Part shown: positions 20,454 to 29,677 of the stretch, one piece after another
Layout: each line of letters starts with the position of its first letter
Numbering within the stretch: the stretch's first letter is position 1
Assembly (NCBI RefSeq): GCF_021023135.1
Contig: NZ_PGFV01000011.1
Location: 1-64,000 of the forward strand
Reading direction: 5' to 3'
Length of the DNA: 64,000 bases
Source: Brevibacterium sp. CCUG 69071
GTDB lineage: Bacteria; Actinomycetota; Actinomycetes; Actinomycetales; Brevibacteriaceae
The notes under the pieces: model-generated
Told to the model about the DNA's origin: nothing
Databases searched by the model: none
What the model saw: the letters and a program-made list of their open reading frames with translations, nothing else
Position numbers and translations under genes: made by a program

Positions 20454-21208
20454 CTCTTGTCGTCACCGACCTTGTTTGGGAACACAGCCTCTCCATACGA
20501 GTACTCGCGTTCCTCAGAGACTGAGAAAATGTCATGCTCCAATGCGTGAGACCGCTCAGAAGACGAAGCTGCGCAAATGAGGTCACTCGCCACCTCGGCG
20601 ATTTCGTTGATGAACTCGGTGACCGTTTGCACATCGTCAACGATTCTGATTTCGTCGTTCCCGACTCTCATGCCGTTGCACGGCGCCCCGATCCCATCCG
20701 ACAGTCGAACCATACCCGAACCTGAAAGCGGCTCTGGGTCACCTTTAGACTGGTCTGGCAAGCCTAGTTAATCGGAGAACTCCAAAAGAAGTTCAACGGT
20801 GCAATTTTTTCGATCAACGTGCTCCTCGAATTGATTGGCGAATGAGTCGAGAACTGCAGTAACAGCGAACGCGCATTGTTCAGCCGGGCCACCAAGCACC
20901 GAGTCTTCCCGAAGTTCGGAGAGACTCTGAAATTCCTGGTCCGCGAACCGATGATACACATCACGCAACTTCTCAACTAGCGTTTCGCGGAATGCCTTCA
21001 TTGAGGCGAGAGAAACGTGGCCCTCCGAAAGTATCCGAGTCAGTTTCATCAAGTTCAGTCGGCCAGAGGCTATGTCTAGCTCACCAAGTTTGTCGTCGTT
21101 CTCAACATGCTGCGGTTCCCGCCAAGGCGCGGCAGCGATTCGTTCGTCAAGCATGGCGATACCACGATGCAGCCTCGACACCTCGAAGAAACATTCGTTC
21201 TCATTCAT
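20450..21208 (-). pseudogene. Coiled-coil paralogue interrupted by one in-frame stop
   Basis: Two consecutive open stretches lie in the same frame, 20768-21208 (146 residues from MNENEC) and 20450-20761 (103 residues, first possible start TTG). They are separated only by TAA at 20768-20770 and two sense codons. Together they align from end to end with the intact 230-residue neighbour downstream. This is either a nonsense-mutated gene, a gene re-split into two polypeptides, or a readthrough case. GTG at 21214, behind AAAGGGG, is an alternative start. Function is unknown; coiled coils are predicted. Confidence 0.6.
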
Positions 21209-21413
21209 CCCCACAGTGCTTCCCCTTTCCAGCGATCGCGTCAACAGATCACCGTTAGAAGGGAGGCTAGCGTCCGGCACTGACGTAGAAGATGTATTTA
21301 TCTGGCTCCCACTTCGGCTTGGACAGTGGTTAGCCAGTCCCGCCAATCTACGACTGCACTAAACCTCTCGTCGGTTGCGGTCATATTCCAACTATCGTGT
21401 CTATGCTGGGGCC

Positions 21414-22277
21414 ATGACTACTCCAGAAACATTGATCACCACGTACGAACGCTGGCAGAAGGCCGGTCGGCCAACTCAGATTCCTTCAAAGTGGAACCAG
21501 AAATCGTGGACGAATCAGCTTGGTCAATACGAAGATTTCTTCAGTAGACTTACGGGCGATCCCATCGATCGCAAACAGGCCGTCCGCCTCTCCCCCGTAG
21601 TCACGAATGAAGAAGAAGCGGTGCAAGTATTCTTGCTTGCAATGCTGTGGGGCTATGGACTCGTCGGTTATGGCCCTTTTAGAACACGCCGAATCTTGGA
21701 CCGGCCAGAGGCCGCAGCCGAACTGTTTGAAGTCGCGCAGGTTGCGCAGAGTGATGGCGGACTCGCAGCGTTCAAACTGATTGCCGATTGCCGCAACGGA
21801 GGGGAGCGGTCTTTCCTCAAATGGCTCGGACCCGCATTCGGGACAAAGTACATCTATTTCCTCACGGCAAAGAACAATCCGCAGAAACCTGCACCAGTCA
21901 TGGACGCAGTGGTCTACCGTTGGTTCCGAAAGCATGCTCCAGACCGCAAGCTCAGAGTCGATTTGTGGCATACCCCTAGCTATGAGCAGTTCCTCAGCAG
22001 TCTCGAGGAATGGGCTGCGGATATCACGCAGCAATTCGACCAGGAGATTCAGATCGATGACGTGGAGTACCTCATCTTTGCCGAGGGAAGTAGGTTCGAA
22101 GGCAATGACTGGTCCGAGTCCTGGGAAGCCGAACAGCGGGCAGCGTCTCCATCATTGCTATTCGACCAACTGAGAGCACTGGCTAGTTCCAATCACAGCG
22201 CTGGCAAAGTTCTCGACCTGATCACCAACCTTGAAGCTCTACTCCTCCCCCACGATGAACAAAGCGAGTTAGCTTAG
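21414..22277 (+). CDS. Probable 8-oxoguanine DNA glycosylase (OGG)-fold protein
   Basis: 287 residues from the ATG at 21414. The centre reads FLKWLGPAFGTKYIYFLTA (near 137-155), resembling the helix-hairpin-helix of OGG-type glycosylases. It is followed by PAPVMDAVVYRWFRKH (near 160-175), where the catalytic aspartate of this superfamily would fall. I make this call from pattern memory of proteins named OGG-fold; the lysine/aspartate pair needs a structure match. It is divergent from the coiled-coil pair with a 200-base gap and may belong with it. It could excise a modified or damaged base, perhaps in a defence role. Confidence 0.5.
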   Translation: MTTPETLITTYERWQKAGRPTQIPSKWNQKSWTNQLGQYEDFFSRLTGDPIDRKQAVRLSPVVTNEEEAVQVFLLAMLWGYGLVGYGPFRTRRILDRPEAAAELFEVAQVAQSDGGLAAFKLIADCRNGGERSFLKWLGPAFGTKYIYFLTAKNNPQKPAPVMDAVVYRWFRKHAPDRKLRVDLWHTPSYEQFLSSLEEWAADITQQFDQEIQIDDVEYLIFAEGSRFEGNDWSESWEAEQRAASPSLLFDQLRALASSNHSAGKVLDLITNLEALLLPHDEQSELA

Positions 22278-22313
22278 CCCCGATACGCACTGGCCAGTTT
22301 TGGCTCCAGCTAT

Positions 22314-23109
22314 TTCGTGCGATGCAGGCTGGTGGACCGGAGGTCCTTGAGTTCGGTGAGATCGAGACTCCGAAGCCGGGCCACGGTGAGGTGCTCGTGA
22401 ACGTCGAAGCTGCGGGCGCGAACTTCATCGACATGTACCGTCTCTCGAGGTGTTTCGGAGGGCGTGTCCGCCAGGGTCGCTGCCGCAATGCCGCTGCTAA
22501 ACCTGACGACGCAGTACCTGGCGACGAGCTCGCATGAGATCAAACTAGCCCAGACCTCGCTCGCCCATGGGGGTGTAGGTGGCGTGGACCTGCTGCTCAC
22601 GCAGATCATCAAGCATTTGGGCGGCAAATTCATTTCGACCGTGGGCACGGACGAGAAGGCGGAGCTGTCACGCAAGGCCGGCGCCGATGACGTGTTCCTC
22701 TACGGCGAGGGCGTCGACATCACTGCCAAGGACAAGGAACTCACCGATGGCGAGGGCGTCGATGTGGCGTATGACGGCGTCGGCAAGGACACCTTCGATG
22801 CGTCGTTGGCGTCGATCAAGCCGCTGGGCTCAATGGTGCTCTTCGGTGGGGCACCGGGTCAGGTGCCGCCGTTCAACTTTCAGCGTCTGAACTCGTCGGG
22901 CGTCATCTTCCCGTCACGCCCGTCGCTCGCGTGGTTCGTCCACAATTCGGAGGAGCTGGCGAAGCGTTCGGCGATGCTCTTCAACGGCATCGAACACGGC
23001 TGGCTCAACTTCTGCATCGGCGCCACCTTCGCCCTGGCTGATGGCTCGGATTCTCATCGGGCGCTCAAGGGGCGCGGGACCACGGGCAATGGTTGTGCTT
23101 ACGGTGTGA
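22314..23109 (+). pseudogene. Decayed second copy of the quinone oxidoreductase gene
   Basis: High similarity to 18727-19693. The 5' part encodes MQAGGPEVLEFGEIETPKPG, then about 180 bases (residues about 47-108) are deleted between FIDMYRLSR and a degenerate VSARVAAAMPL, with a frame change. The remainder reads cleanly to the end, apart from an extra base near 23085-23095 that shifts the final VVLTV. The start codon region of the parent (MTQAVR) is lost. It marks the right edge of the block that begins after qor. Confidence 0.88.
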
Positions 23110-23272
23110 TCCAACGGGAAATGCGGAGCCATTAGATCGTGAGACTACGAGTCGTTCGAAGCACCGACGACCAGCACCGCACCCTAACGCCGATTCTCAC
23201 GGCAGTCCCAAACACGGCATTCAGCGGATATTCTATGTACTAGCATGTACGTCGTTGAACAGGTGGTCTAGC

Positions 23273-25978
23273 GTGGCGAGGTTGAACCTCAAGGCGATCG
23301 AAGAGCGGGTTGCCCGTCTTGGAGCGCGGGAATCCTACAATCGCGACCTAATCTTCGACTTGTTGTTAGCGTACGGCAAACCCAAAGGAAACATCACCAG
23401 ACTACGGAACGGCTCGCTCAATGTCGCAGCGGACCCAGGCCGAGAGATCGCGCAGAAGGGCGTCGTCTACTTCCGTGAGGTTGCCGGCGAGCCTCTTGCC
23501 GAAATCGAGGAACTACGGAAGGCCGCGCACGCGGTCAGGTTCAACCCCCGGTTCGTCATCGTCACCGACTACGCCGAATTCATTGCCGTCGACATGAAGA
23601 CTGGCGACAACCTGGCGATTCCGATCCACGATATCGACAAGCACTTCACCTTCTTCCTCCCGTGGGCTGGAATGGAGAAGGCACAATATGTCGCCGAAGC
23701 CCACGCGGATGTCAAAGCTGCGGAACGGATGGGGAAACTGTTTGACGAACTTCTGGCCGCCAACCCCGACCTGATGAGTCTCCCACACGGTCGGCATGCA
23801 CTAAACGTCTTCTTCACAAGGCTGCTATTCTGCTTTTTCGCCGAAGACACTGGCATCTTCACGGACAATCAATTCACGAATGCAGTAGGCTCGCATACCC
23901 TAACTGACGGCTCTGACGTCAATGATTTCCTCTCCGACCTATTCACCGCACTAGACACAGAGAAGCGAGCCGACAAACCAACATACCTAGCTGACTTTCC
24001 GTATGTGAACGGACAGTTGTTTGCTGTGAAAGATGCCGAGATCGTCCCGGCATTCACGAAGGCGGCCCGCCAGCAGCTCATCGACCTGGGCACACTCATC
24101 TGGCAGGAGATCAACCCCGACATCTTCGGCTCCATGTTTCAGTCGATCGTCACACCAGGAACGCGCTCTGACCTAGGTCAACACTACACTTCGGTACCGA
24201 ATATTCTCAAGACTATTGAGCCGCTATTCCTCAACGAGCTCAAGGAGCAACTGGATGCAGGATTCGACTCAGTCAGAAAACTCGAGACTCTGCTCGACCG
24301 GATCAGCGAGGTCAAGATCTTCGACCCAGCCTGCGGGTCGGGAAACTTCCTAGTCATCGCTTATAAGGAATTGCGCAAGCTTGAGCACGCAATCCTCGAG
24401 CGTCTCGCTGAGCTCGACAGCAAGCACCAGGTGCTCTTCGCGGAATCTAGAATCAACATCGAAAACTTCTACGGAATCGAGATCGACGACTTCGCAGTAG
24501 AGGTAGCGGTCCTGTCGTTATGGATCGCAAAGCACCAGATGAACACGGAGTTCAGAGAGAAGTTCAACGTATCAATTCCACTGATCCCGCTTCGGGAGGC
24601 GGGCCAGATCACAGCGGGAAACGCGAACAGAATCGAATGGAATTCGATCTGCACAAATGATCGCAAATCAGAAATTTACCTAATTGGCAATCCTCCATAC
24701 TACGGAGCCAAAAAGCAGACTGCCGATCAGAAGGCTGATTATGCTTTCGCTTTTGCTGGTGCCCCGTACTCCAAGAACCTGAATTACGTCGCATTATGGT
24801 TTACGAAAGGTGCGGATTATATTAGAAACTCTCGAGCCCAACTGGCTTTCGTAACAACCGACTCAGTGGTCCAAGGCGAACACGTCGGCATGATGTTCCC
24901 CGCACTTTTCGCCAAGGGACTCGAGATCGGCTATGCCTACACTCCGTTTAAATGGGCGAATAACGCCAAGAGAAATGCTGGCGTCACGGTGGCCGTCATT
25001 AGTCTTCGAAATATTTCCAAGGCTTCTAAGTACCTCTATATAGATGGCCTTCGAGTGAATGCAGAAAACATCAATGGATACCTAGTAGACGCTAGCAACA
25101 TAATAGTTAAAAAGTCCTCAAAGCCCCAGAATGACCTCCCCCCTATGAATTCGGGAAGTATGCCCATCGATGGTGGAAACCTCATACTCAACAGGGGGGA
25201 AGCGGACCGTCTAATGGCGGATGCCGTCGCCGCGGGTTTCGTTAAGAAGTTTGTTGGGACCAAGGAATTTGTGGACGGAATCGACCGTTTCGCACTCTGG
25301 ATCTCTGATGAGGATGTGGCGGATGCACTCGGAGTCCCAGAGATTTCGCAACGTATTTCAAGGGTCCGGGATTTCCGCGAAAGTCGCGAACGTAAAGAGA
25401 CGAAAAAGCTCGCTCAGACGCCGTGGCGATTCGGATTCAGGAGTTACTCACCAGAACCATTTATCCTGGTCCCGAAGTCCTCGTCTGAACGACGCGATTA
25501 CCTGCCGATAGGCATGATGGATTCAGACACTTTGATATCCGATCTGGCATTCGCAATATATGGGGCGGAGCTTTGGTTGTTTTCCCTCATAACTTCCCGA
25601 ACCCACATGGCTTGGGCGCGTTCGGTAGGAGGGAAATTCAAAGAAGACCCCCGGTATTCCAACACGCTGGTGTACAATACCTTCCCATTGCCAGCCATCT
25701 CAAACGAGATAAAGGAGCAGTTAACCATGGCTGCCTTTCGAATTCTCGACGTGCGAGAGTACCACAGTGAGAAGACGCTTGTGGAGCTCTATGACCCCGA
25801 CAAGATGCCCGAAGACCTTCGCGCCGCTCACAATACTGTCGACGTTCTCGTGGACTCGATCTACTCTAAGAAGCCGTACGAAACAGACGAAGACCGACTC
25901 TCCGACTTGTTTGCCCTTTATGAAAAGAGGTCCGCCGAGGAAGAGACGAAAGAGCCTACGAAGAAAGGTCGGAAGTGA
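23273..25978 (+). CDS. MmeI-like N6-adenine DNA methyltransferase (large class I SAM-dependent)
   Basis: 901 residues from GTG at 23273, preceded by AGGTGG; an upstream extension to 23093 overlaps degenerate sequence. An N-terminal MmeI_N-like domain (about 1-130) is followed by a helical spacer (about 150-340), a methylase core with motif I FDPACGSGNFL near 349 and motif IV GNPPY near 472, and a C-terminal target-recognition region (about 640-860). The NPPY motif means adenine or N4-cytosine methylation; adenine is usual in this family. I do not see a convincing PD-(D/E)XK nuclease at the N-terminus, so restriction probably falls to partner genes. It overlaps the helicase gene by four bases (GTGA). 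Confidence 0.85.
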   Translation: MARLNLKAIEERVARLGARESYNRDLIFDLLLAYGKPKGNITRLRNGSLNVAADPGREIAQKGVVYFREVAGEPLAEIEELRKAAHAVRFNPRFVIVTDYAEFIAVDMKTGDNLAIPIHDIDKHFTFFLPWAGMEKAQYVAEAHADVKAAERMGKLFDELLAANPDLMSLPHGRHALNVFFTRLLFCFFAEDTGIFTDNQFTNAVGSHTLTDGSDVNDFLSDLFTALDTEKRADKPTYLADFPYVNGQLFAVKDAEIVPAFTKAARQQLIDLGTLIWQEINPDIFGSMFQSIVTPGTRSDLGQHYTSVPNILKTIEPLFLNELKEQLDAGFDSVRKLETLLDRISEVKIFDPACGSGNFLVIAYKELRKLEHAILERLAELDSKHQVLFAESRINIENFYGIEIDDFAVEVAVLSLWIAKHQMNTEFREKFNVSIPLIPLREAGQITAGNANRIEWNSICTNDRKSEIYLIGNPPYYGAKKQTADQKADYAFAFAGAPYSKNLNYVALWFTKGADYIRNSRAQLAFVTTDSVVQGEHVGMMFPALFAKGLEIGYAYTPFKWANNAKRNAGVTVAVISLRNISKASKYLYIDGLRVNAENINGYLVDASNIIVKKSSKPQNDLPPMNSGSMPIDGGNLILNRGEADRLMADAVAAGFVKKFVGTKEFVDGIDRFALWISDEDVADALGVPEISQRISRVRDFRESRERKETKKLAQTPWRFGFRSYSPEPFILVPKSSSERRDYLPIGMMDSDTLISDLAFAIYGAELWLFSLITSRTHMAWARSVGGKFKEDPRYSNTLVYNTFPLPAISNEIKEQLTMAAFRILDVREYHSEKTLVELYDPDKMPEDLRAAHNTVDVLVDSIYSKKPYETDEDRLSDLFALYEKRSAEEETKEPTKKGRK

Positions 25979-27948
25979 GCGCGAGCATGAACATTGTCGA
26001 CGTATCGTATGCCCAGACAGGCTCCTCTGTGCACACGGACGAGCTTGGCATGCGGGAGATGCAACGCCGCGTCTTTGAAAAGCGGGGCGCCCAACACCTT
26101 CTGATTAAGGCACCGCCCGCCTCGGGAAAATCCCGCGCACTTATGTTTGTCGCCCTGGACAAACTATTTAACCAGGGTCGAAGAAGGGTGATTGTCGCCG
26201 TGCCCGAGCGGTCGATCGGCGAGTCGTTCTCCTCCACGAAGTTAACGGCAGACGGATTCTTCGCGGACTGGGAGATAAAGTCCGAGCACAACCTATGCAC
26301 CCCGGGGTCGCCTGCGGGCAAGGTCGATGCGTTCATCGACTTCATGAATGGCCCCAATGCCATCTTGGTCTGCACCCACGCGACGTTACGGTTTGCGTTC
26401 GAGAGGCTAGCACCCGACGCACTCAACGGTGCTGTGCTCGCTATCGACGAGTTCCATCATGTCTCCGCCGACACCGAGAACAGCCGGCTGGGAGCACTGC
26501 TACGTGAAGTAATGACTGGTTCTGACGCGCACATCGTTGCGATGACCGGCTCATACTTCCGTGGTGATTCCATCCCCGTCCTCGCTGCTCAGGACGAAGC
26601 AAAGTTCACCGCAGTCACATTCAACTACTACGATCAACTCAATGGCTACCAGCATCTCAAGTCACTGGGCATCGGGCATCACTTCTACCAAGGTCGCTAT
26701 ACTGAGGCGATCCACGAGGTCCTAGACCTTAATAAGAAGACAATCCTCCACATCCCCAATGTCAATAGTGGCGAGTCAACGAAGGACAAGATCAACGAGG
26801 TCGGGGAGATTATCGATACAATCGGCGACTATCTCGACACCGAAGACGACACTGGAATAATCCAGATCCGCCGGAAAGACACCGGGCAGATACTACGTGT
26901 CGCGGACCTAGTCGATGACTCCGACCCGAAAAGGCGCGCAGACACACTTCACTACCTCGCGTCCATAGCGTCGAAAGACCGCGACGCAGCAGACATCATA
27001 CTCGCCCTCGGCATGGCGAAAGAGGGGTTCGACTGGCCGTACGCTGAGCACGCCCTGACCGTCGGCTACCGAGCCTCCTTAACCGAGATCATCCAGATTA
27101 TCGGTCGCGTGACCCGGGACAGCCCGGGCAAAGGTCATGCCCAGTTTACAAATCTCATCGCCGAGCCTGATGCAGAACAGGGTGAAGTGACGGTGTCAGT
27201 GAACAACATACTCAAGGCAATTACCGCATCGCTACTCATGGAACAAGTTCTTGCACCGAACCTCGACTTCATGACCAAACGAGGCAGCGACGACATCGCT
27301 CCACCCGGCACGATCAAGATCCAGGGCTTCAAAGAGCCCTCAACTGAGCGGGTCAAGCAGATTGTCGAGACCGATCTCAACGACCTCAAGGCGAACATCC
27401 TGCAGGACGAGGCCTTTGCCCGCGCCGCCGTTGGACACGTAGACCCGGAGACGACGAACAAAGTCCTCATTCCGAAGATCATCCGTGACCGCTATCCCGA
27501 CCTGGACGAGGTCCAGGTCGAAGAGTTGCGCCAGCAGGTGGTTGTGGATTCCGTAATCAAGAACGGTGAAATCCGCGAGCACGGGGACAAGAGGTTCGTG
27601 AAGATGCCCGAAAAGTTCGTCAACATCGACGAAATGAGCATCAACCTCATAGACTCCGTGAATCCATTCCAACGCGCGTTCGAAGTCCTATCGAAATCAG
27701 TGACACCTTCGGTTCTTCGAACTATCGAAGGCGCAATCGCCGCGACCCGGGTGGACATCAGCGAGGAGGAAGCCGTTGCAGTTTGGCCGAAGGTCCAACA
27801 GTGGGCCAAGGTCAATGGCCGTCGGCCTGACCGCAGATCTAGCGACCCCAAAGAGAAACACTTCGGAGAGGTGCTGCTATTCCTTCAACGCCTCAAGCAA
27901 CAGCGACAGGCCCAGCAACGCACTGAGGAGAAGGAAGGTGACGAATGA
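25975..27948 (+). CDS. SF2 helicase of a methylase-linked restriction-like operon
   Basis: 657 residues from GTG at 25975 (ATG at 25987 is an alternative). Walker A is APPASGKS (near 42-49), Walker B LAIDEFHH (near 158-165), and a motif VI-like segment EIIQIIGRVTRD lies near 372-383. A helical C-terminal region (about 430-657) has no recognised domain. Helicases next to MmeI-like methylases usually translocate on unmodified DNA to trigger cleavage. It is translationally coupled to the methylase before it and the GIY-YIG protein after it (ATGA overlap). Confidence 0.8.
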   Translation: MSASMNIVDVSYAQTGSSVHTDELGMREMQRRVFEKRGAQHLLIKAPPASGKSRALMFVALDKLFNQGRRRVIVAVPERSIGESFSSTKLTADGFFADWEIKSEHNLCTPGSPAGKVDAFIDFMNGPNAILVCTHATLRFAFERLAPDALNGAVLAIDEFHHVSADTENSRLGALLREVMTGSDAHIVAMTGSYFRGDSIPVLAAQDEAKFTAVTFNYYDQLNGYQHLKSLGIGHHFYQGRYTEAIHEVLDLNKKTILHIPNVNSGESTKDKINEVGEIIDTIGDYLDTEDDTGIIQIRRKDTGQILRVADLVDDSDPKRRADTLHYLASIASKDRDAADIILALGMAKEGFDWPYAEHALTVGYRASLTEIIQIIGRVTRDSPGKGHAQFTNLIAEPDAEQGEVTVSVNNILKAITASLLMEQVLAPNLDFMTKRGSDDIAPPGTIKIQGFKEPSTERVKQIVETDLNDLKANILQDEAFARAAVGHVDPETTNKVLIPKIIRDRYPDLDEVQVEELRQQVVVDSVIKNGEIREHGDKRFVKMPEKFVNIDEMSINLIDSVNPFQRAFEVLSKSVTPSVLRTIEGAIAATRVDISEEEAVAVWPKVQQWAKVNGRRPDRRSSDPKEKHFGEVLLFLQRLKQQRQAQQRTEEKEGDE

Positions 27949-29132
27949 GCAAGCAGGACAACACGGCATCTACGTCCGTGATCGAAGATGCTCTTGCAGC
28001 ACTGTTCGACTCCGACACCGACGGTCTGCTCGATGCTCCGGAGAAGACGGCCAAGGTCACCTCCAGCGACCGACTAGAACGATCTTTCCTCGAGATTGTA
28101 GAGTTTCGCCGCGAGCATGGGCGAATCCCAAGCTCGGCGACTCGCGAGATAGCTGAGCGAAAGCTCGGAGCCAGGCTCGATGGGATCCTTGCCAACGAAG
28201 AAAAGGTCGAAGCGCTGAAGCACCTCGACGAGTTCGATCTACTCGCGGAACCCGAGCCACCCGCATCGCTAGACGACCTGCTCAACGGAGACGAGCTCGA
28301 CCTGCTCGAAGACGAGTCAGGAATTCTGGATGTGTCGACATTGCCTGCGCGGAAGAGTCCTGCCGAAGAATTCCACACAGCAAAGCGAAAGAAAGCGGAG
28401 GATTTCGAAAACTTCGAGCACTTGTTCAAAGCAAAGCACCGTGAACTCGCTGAAGGTGCTGTGAAGCTGGCTCCGTTCCCGGGACAACAGTATATCGTCG
28501 AGGGCTCGTTCTTCGTGTTGAGTGGGGTGATGCTATTTATTGCTGAGGTTGGTGAGCCTGAGTACAAAAAGACCACAGTGAGGGAGAACCGGCGCGAGCG
28601 TCTACGCGTGGTCTTCGAAAACGGCACCGAGTCATCCATGTATCGGCAATCACTGGGTATCCGAATGGGCGAGAAAGACGGCCAGGCCGTCGTGCCGACC
28701 TCGGTCGAATCGGAATTTGCCGATGACGTCCAGACTGGGTATGTGTATGTACTGCGCTCCCTCAGTGACGATCCTCAAATCGCTGACTTCCCGGACCTTC
28801 ACAAGATCGGCTTCTCCCGCGGCCCAGTCGAAAAGCGTATTGCGCGAGCCGAGCACGAGCCGACATACTTGATGGCCCCTGTTGAGATTATCGCCAGCTA
28901 CCGGACGTACAACCTTAAGACCTCAGCGCTCGAGCACCTATTGCACAAAGTCTTCGCCGCGTCTCGACTGCGAGTCAGTCAGGTCGCTAAGGACGGTCGG
29001 GTGTACGAGCCGTCCGAGTGGTTTAGCGTGCCGCTGCCTGTAATCAACCAAGCAATCGAACTGATTGGTTCCGGTGAGATCGTCAACTACTCATACGATG
29101 CCGCATCTCAACGACTTGTGGAGCGCAGCTGA
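27945..29132 (+). CDS. GIY-YIG (T5orf172/MUG113-like) nuclease
   Basis: 395 residues. The first 150 or so residues are acidic and helical, with unknown function. The C-terminal domain (about 262-390) begins GYVYVLRS, continues DLHKIGFSRGPVEKRIARAE, with the catalytic-type arginine, and LKTSALEHLLHKVF with the metal-binding glutamate, in the GIY-YIG order. It is the best candidate for the cleaving subunit of the three-gene operon. Confidence 0.78.
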   Translation: MSKQDNTASTSVIEDALAALFDSDTDGLLDAPEKTAKVTSSDRLERSFLEIVEFRREHGRIPSSATREIAERKLGARLDGILANEEKVEALKHLDEFDLLAEPEPPASLDDLLNGDELDLLEDESGILDVSTLPARKSPAEEFHTAKRKKAEDFENFEHLFKAKHRELAEGAVKLAPFPGQQYIVEGSFFVLSGVMLFIAEVGEPEYKKTTVRENRRERLRVVFENGTESSMYRQSLGIRMGEKDGQAVVPTSVESEFADDVQTGYVYVLRSLSDDPQIADFPDLHKIGFSRGPVEKRIARAEHEPTYLMAPVEIIASYRTYNLKTSALEHLLHKVFAASRLRVSQVAKDGRVYEPSEWFSVPLPVINQAIELIGSGEIVNYSYDAASQRLVERS

Positions 29133-29677
29133 CAGTTGCCACCTGCCTAGTCACACAATGTATTGCAGGAATTATCCTCGGATCGTGCATCGTTTGAGTA
29201 GCTTCCTCGATCGATCACACTAGCTTACGGTGAGCTGGCCGTGGACGAAGATCGTGCAGGCCCCTGGAATCCCTTTTTAACTGGAGTCTACAACTTTCCG
29301 ACCCGAATAATCACCATATTCATAGAATTTGATTTTCGCCGCAGACCTTAGCCGTCTTTCAGCAAACGCTGCCACAAATGACCGAGCGCCAAATCTGTCA
29401 TAAACTTTCTGAAAATATTGATTCTTGCGGTCAGAAATCAATTGCAAACACATGAATTCAGATACGGAATGCATGTTAGTCATGCAAAATGCTCGTATGC
29501 CAATCTTTCTTCCCTGCTAATGTTTAATCAACCTAAGCTTCCGTCAGGATGGACGAGACTATTTGAAAGGTTACGCGGCAGTGAAGATGGGTATCGACAG
29601 TAGTAGCAACCGTGCCTTGGGTAGACGCTTGAACAGCTGACGACCACGATCGCGACGAAGTTGTCCATAATGATTTC
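29133..29677. other. AT-rich non-coding stretch
   Basis: No supported gene. Base composition from about 29270 to 29560 is clearly richer in A and T than the genes on either side. One minus-strand frame of 68 codons (29277-29483) exists without a ribosome site. The region separates the methylase operon from the Macro-SIR2 gene and may mark a junction between two acquired modules. Confidence 0.45.

Noticed and set aside
29277..29483. A 68-codon minus-strand frame in the AT-rich gap
   Set aside because: The composition is protein-like but there is no ribosome site, no neighbour coupling and no known motif. It is mentioned only in the gap description.
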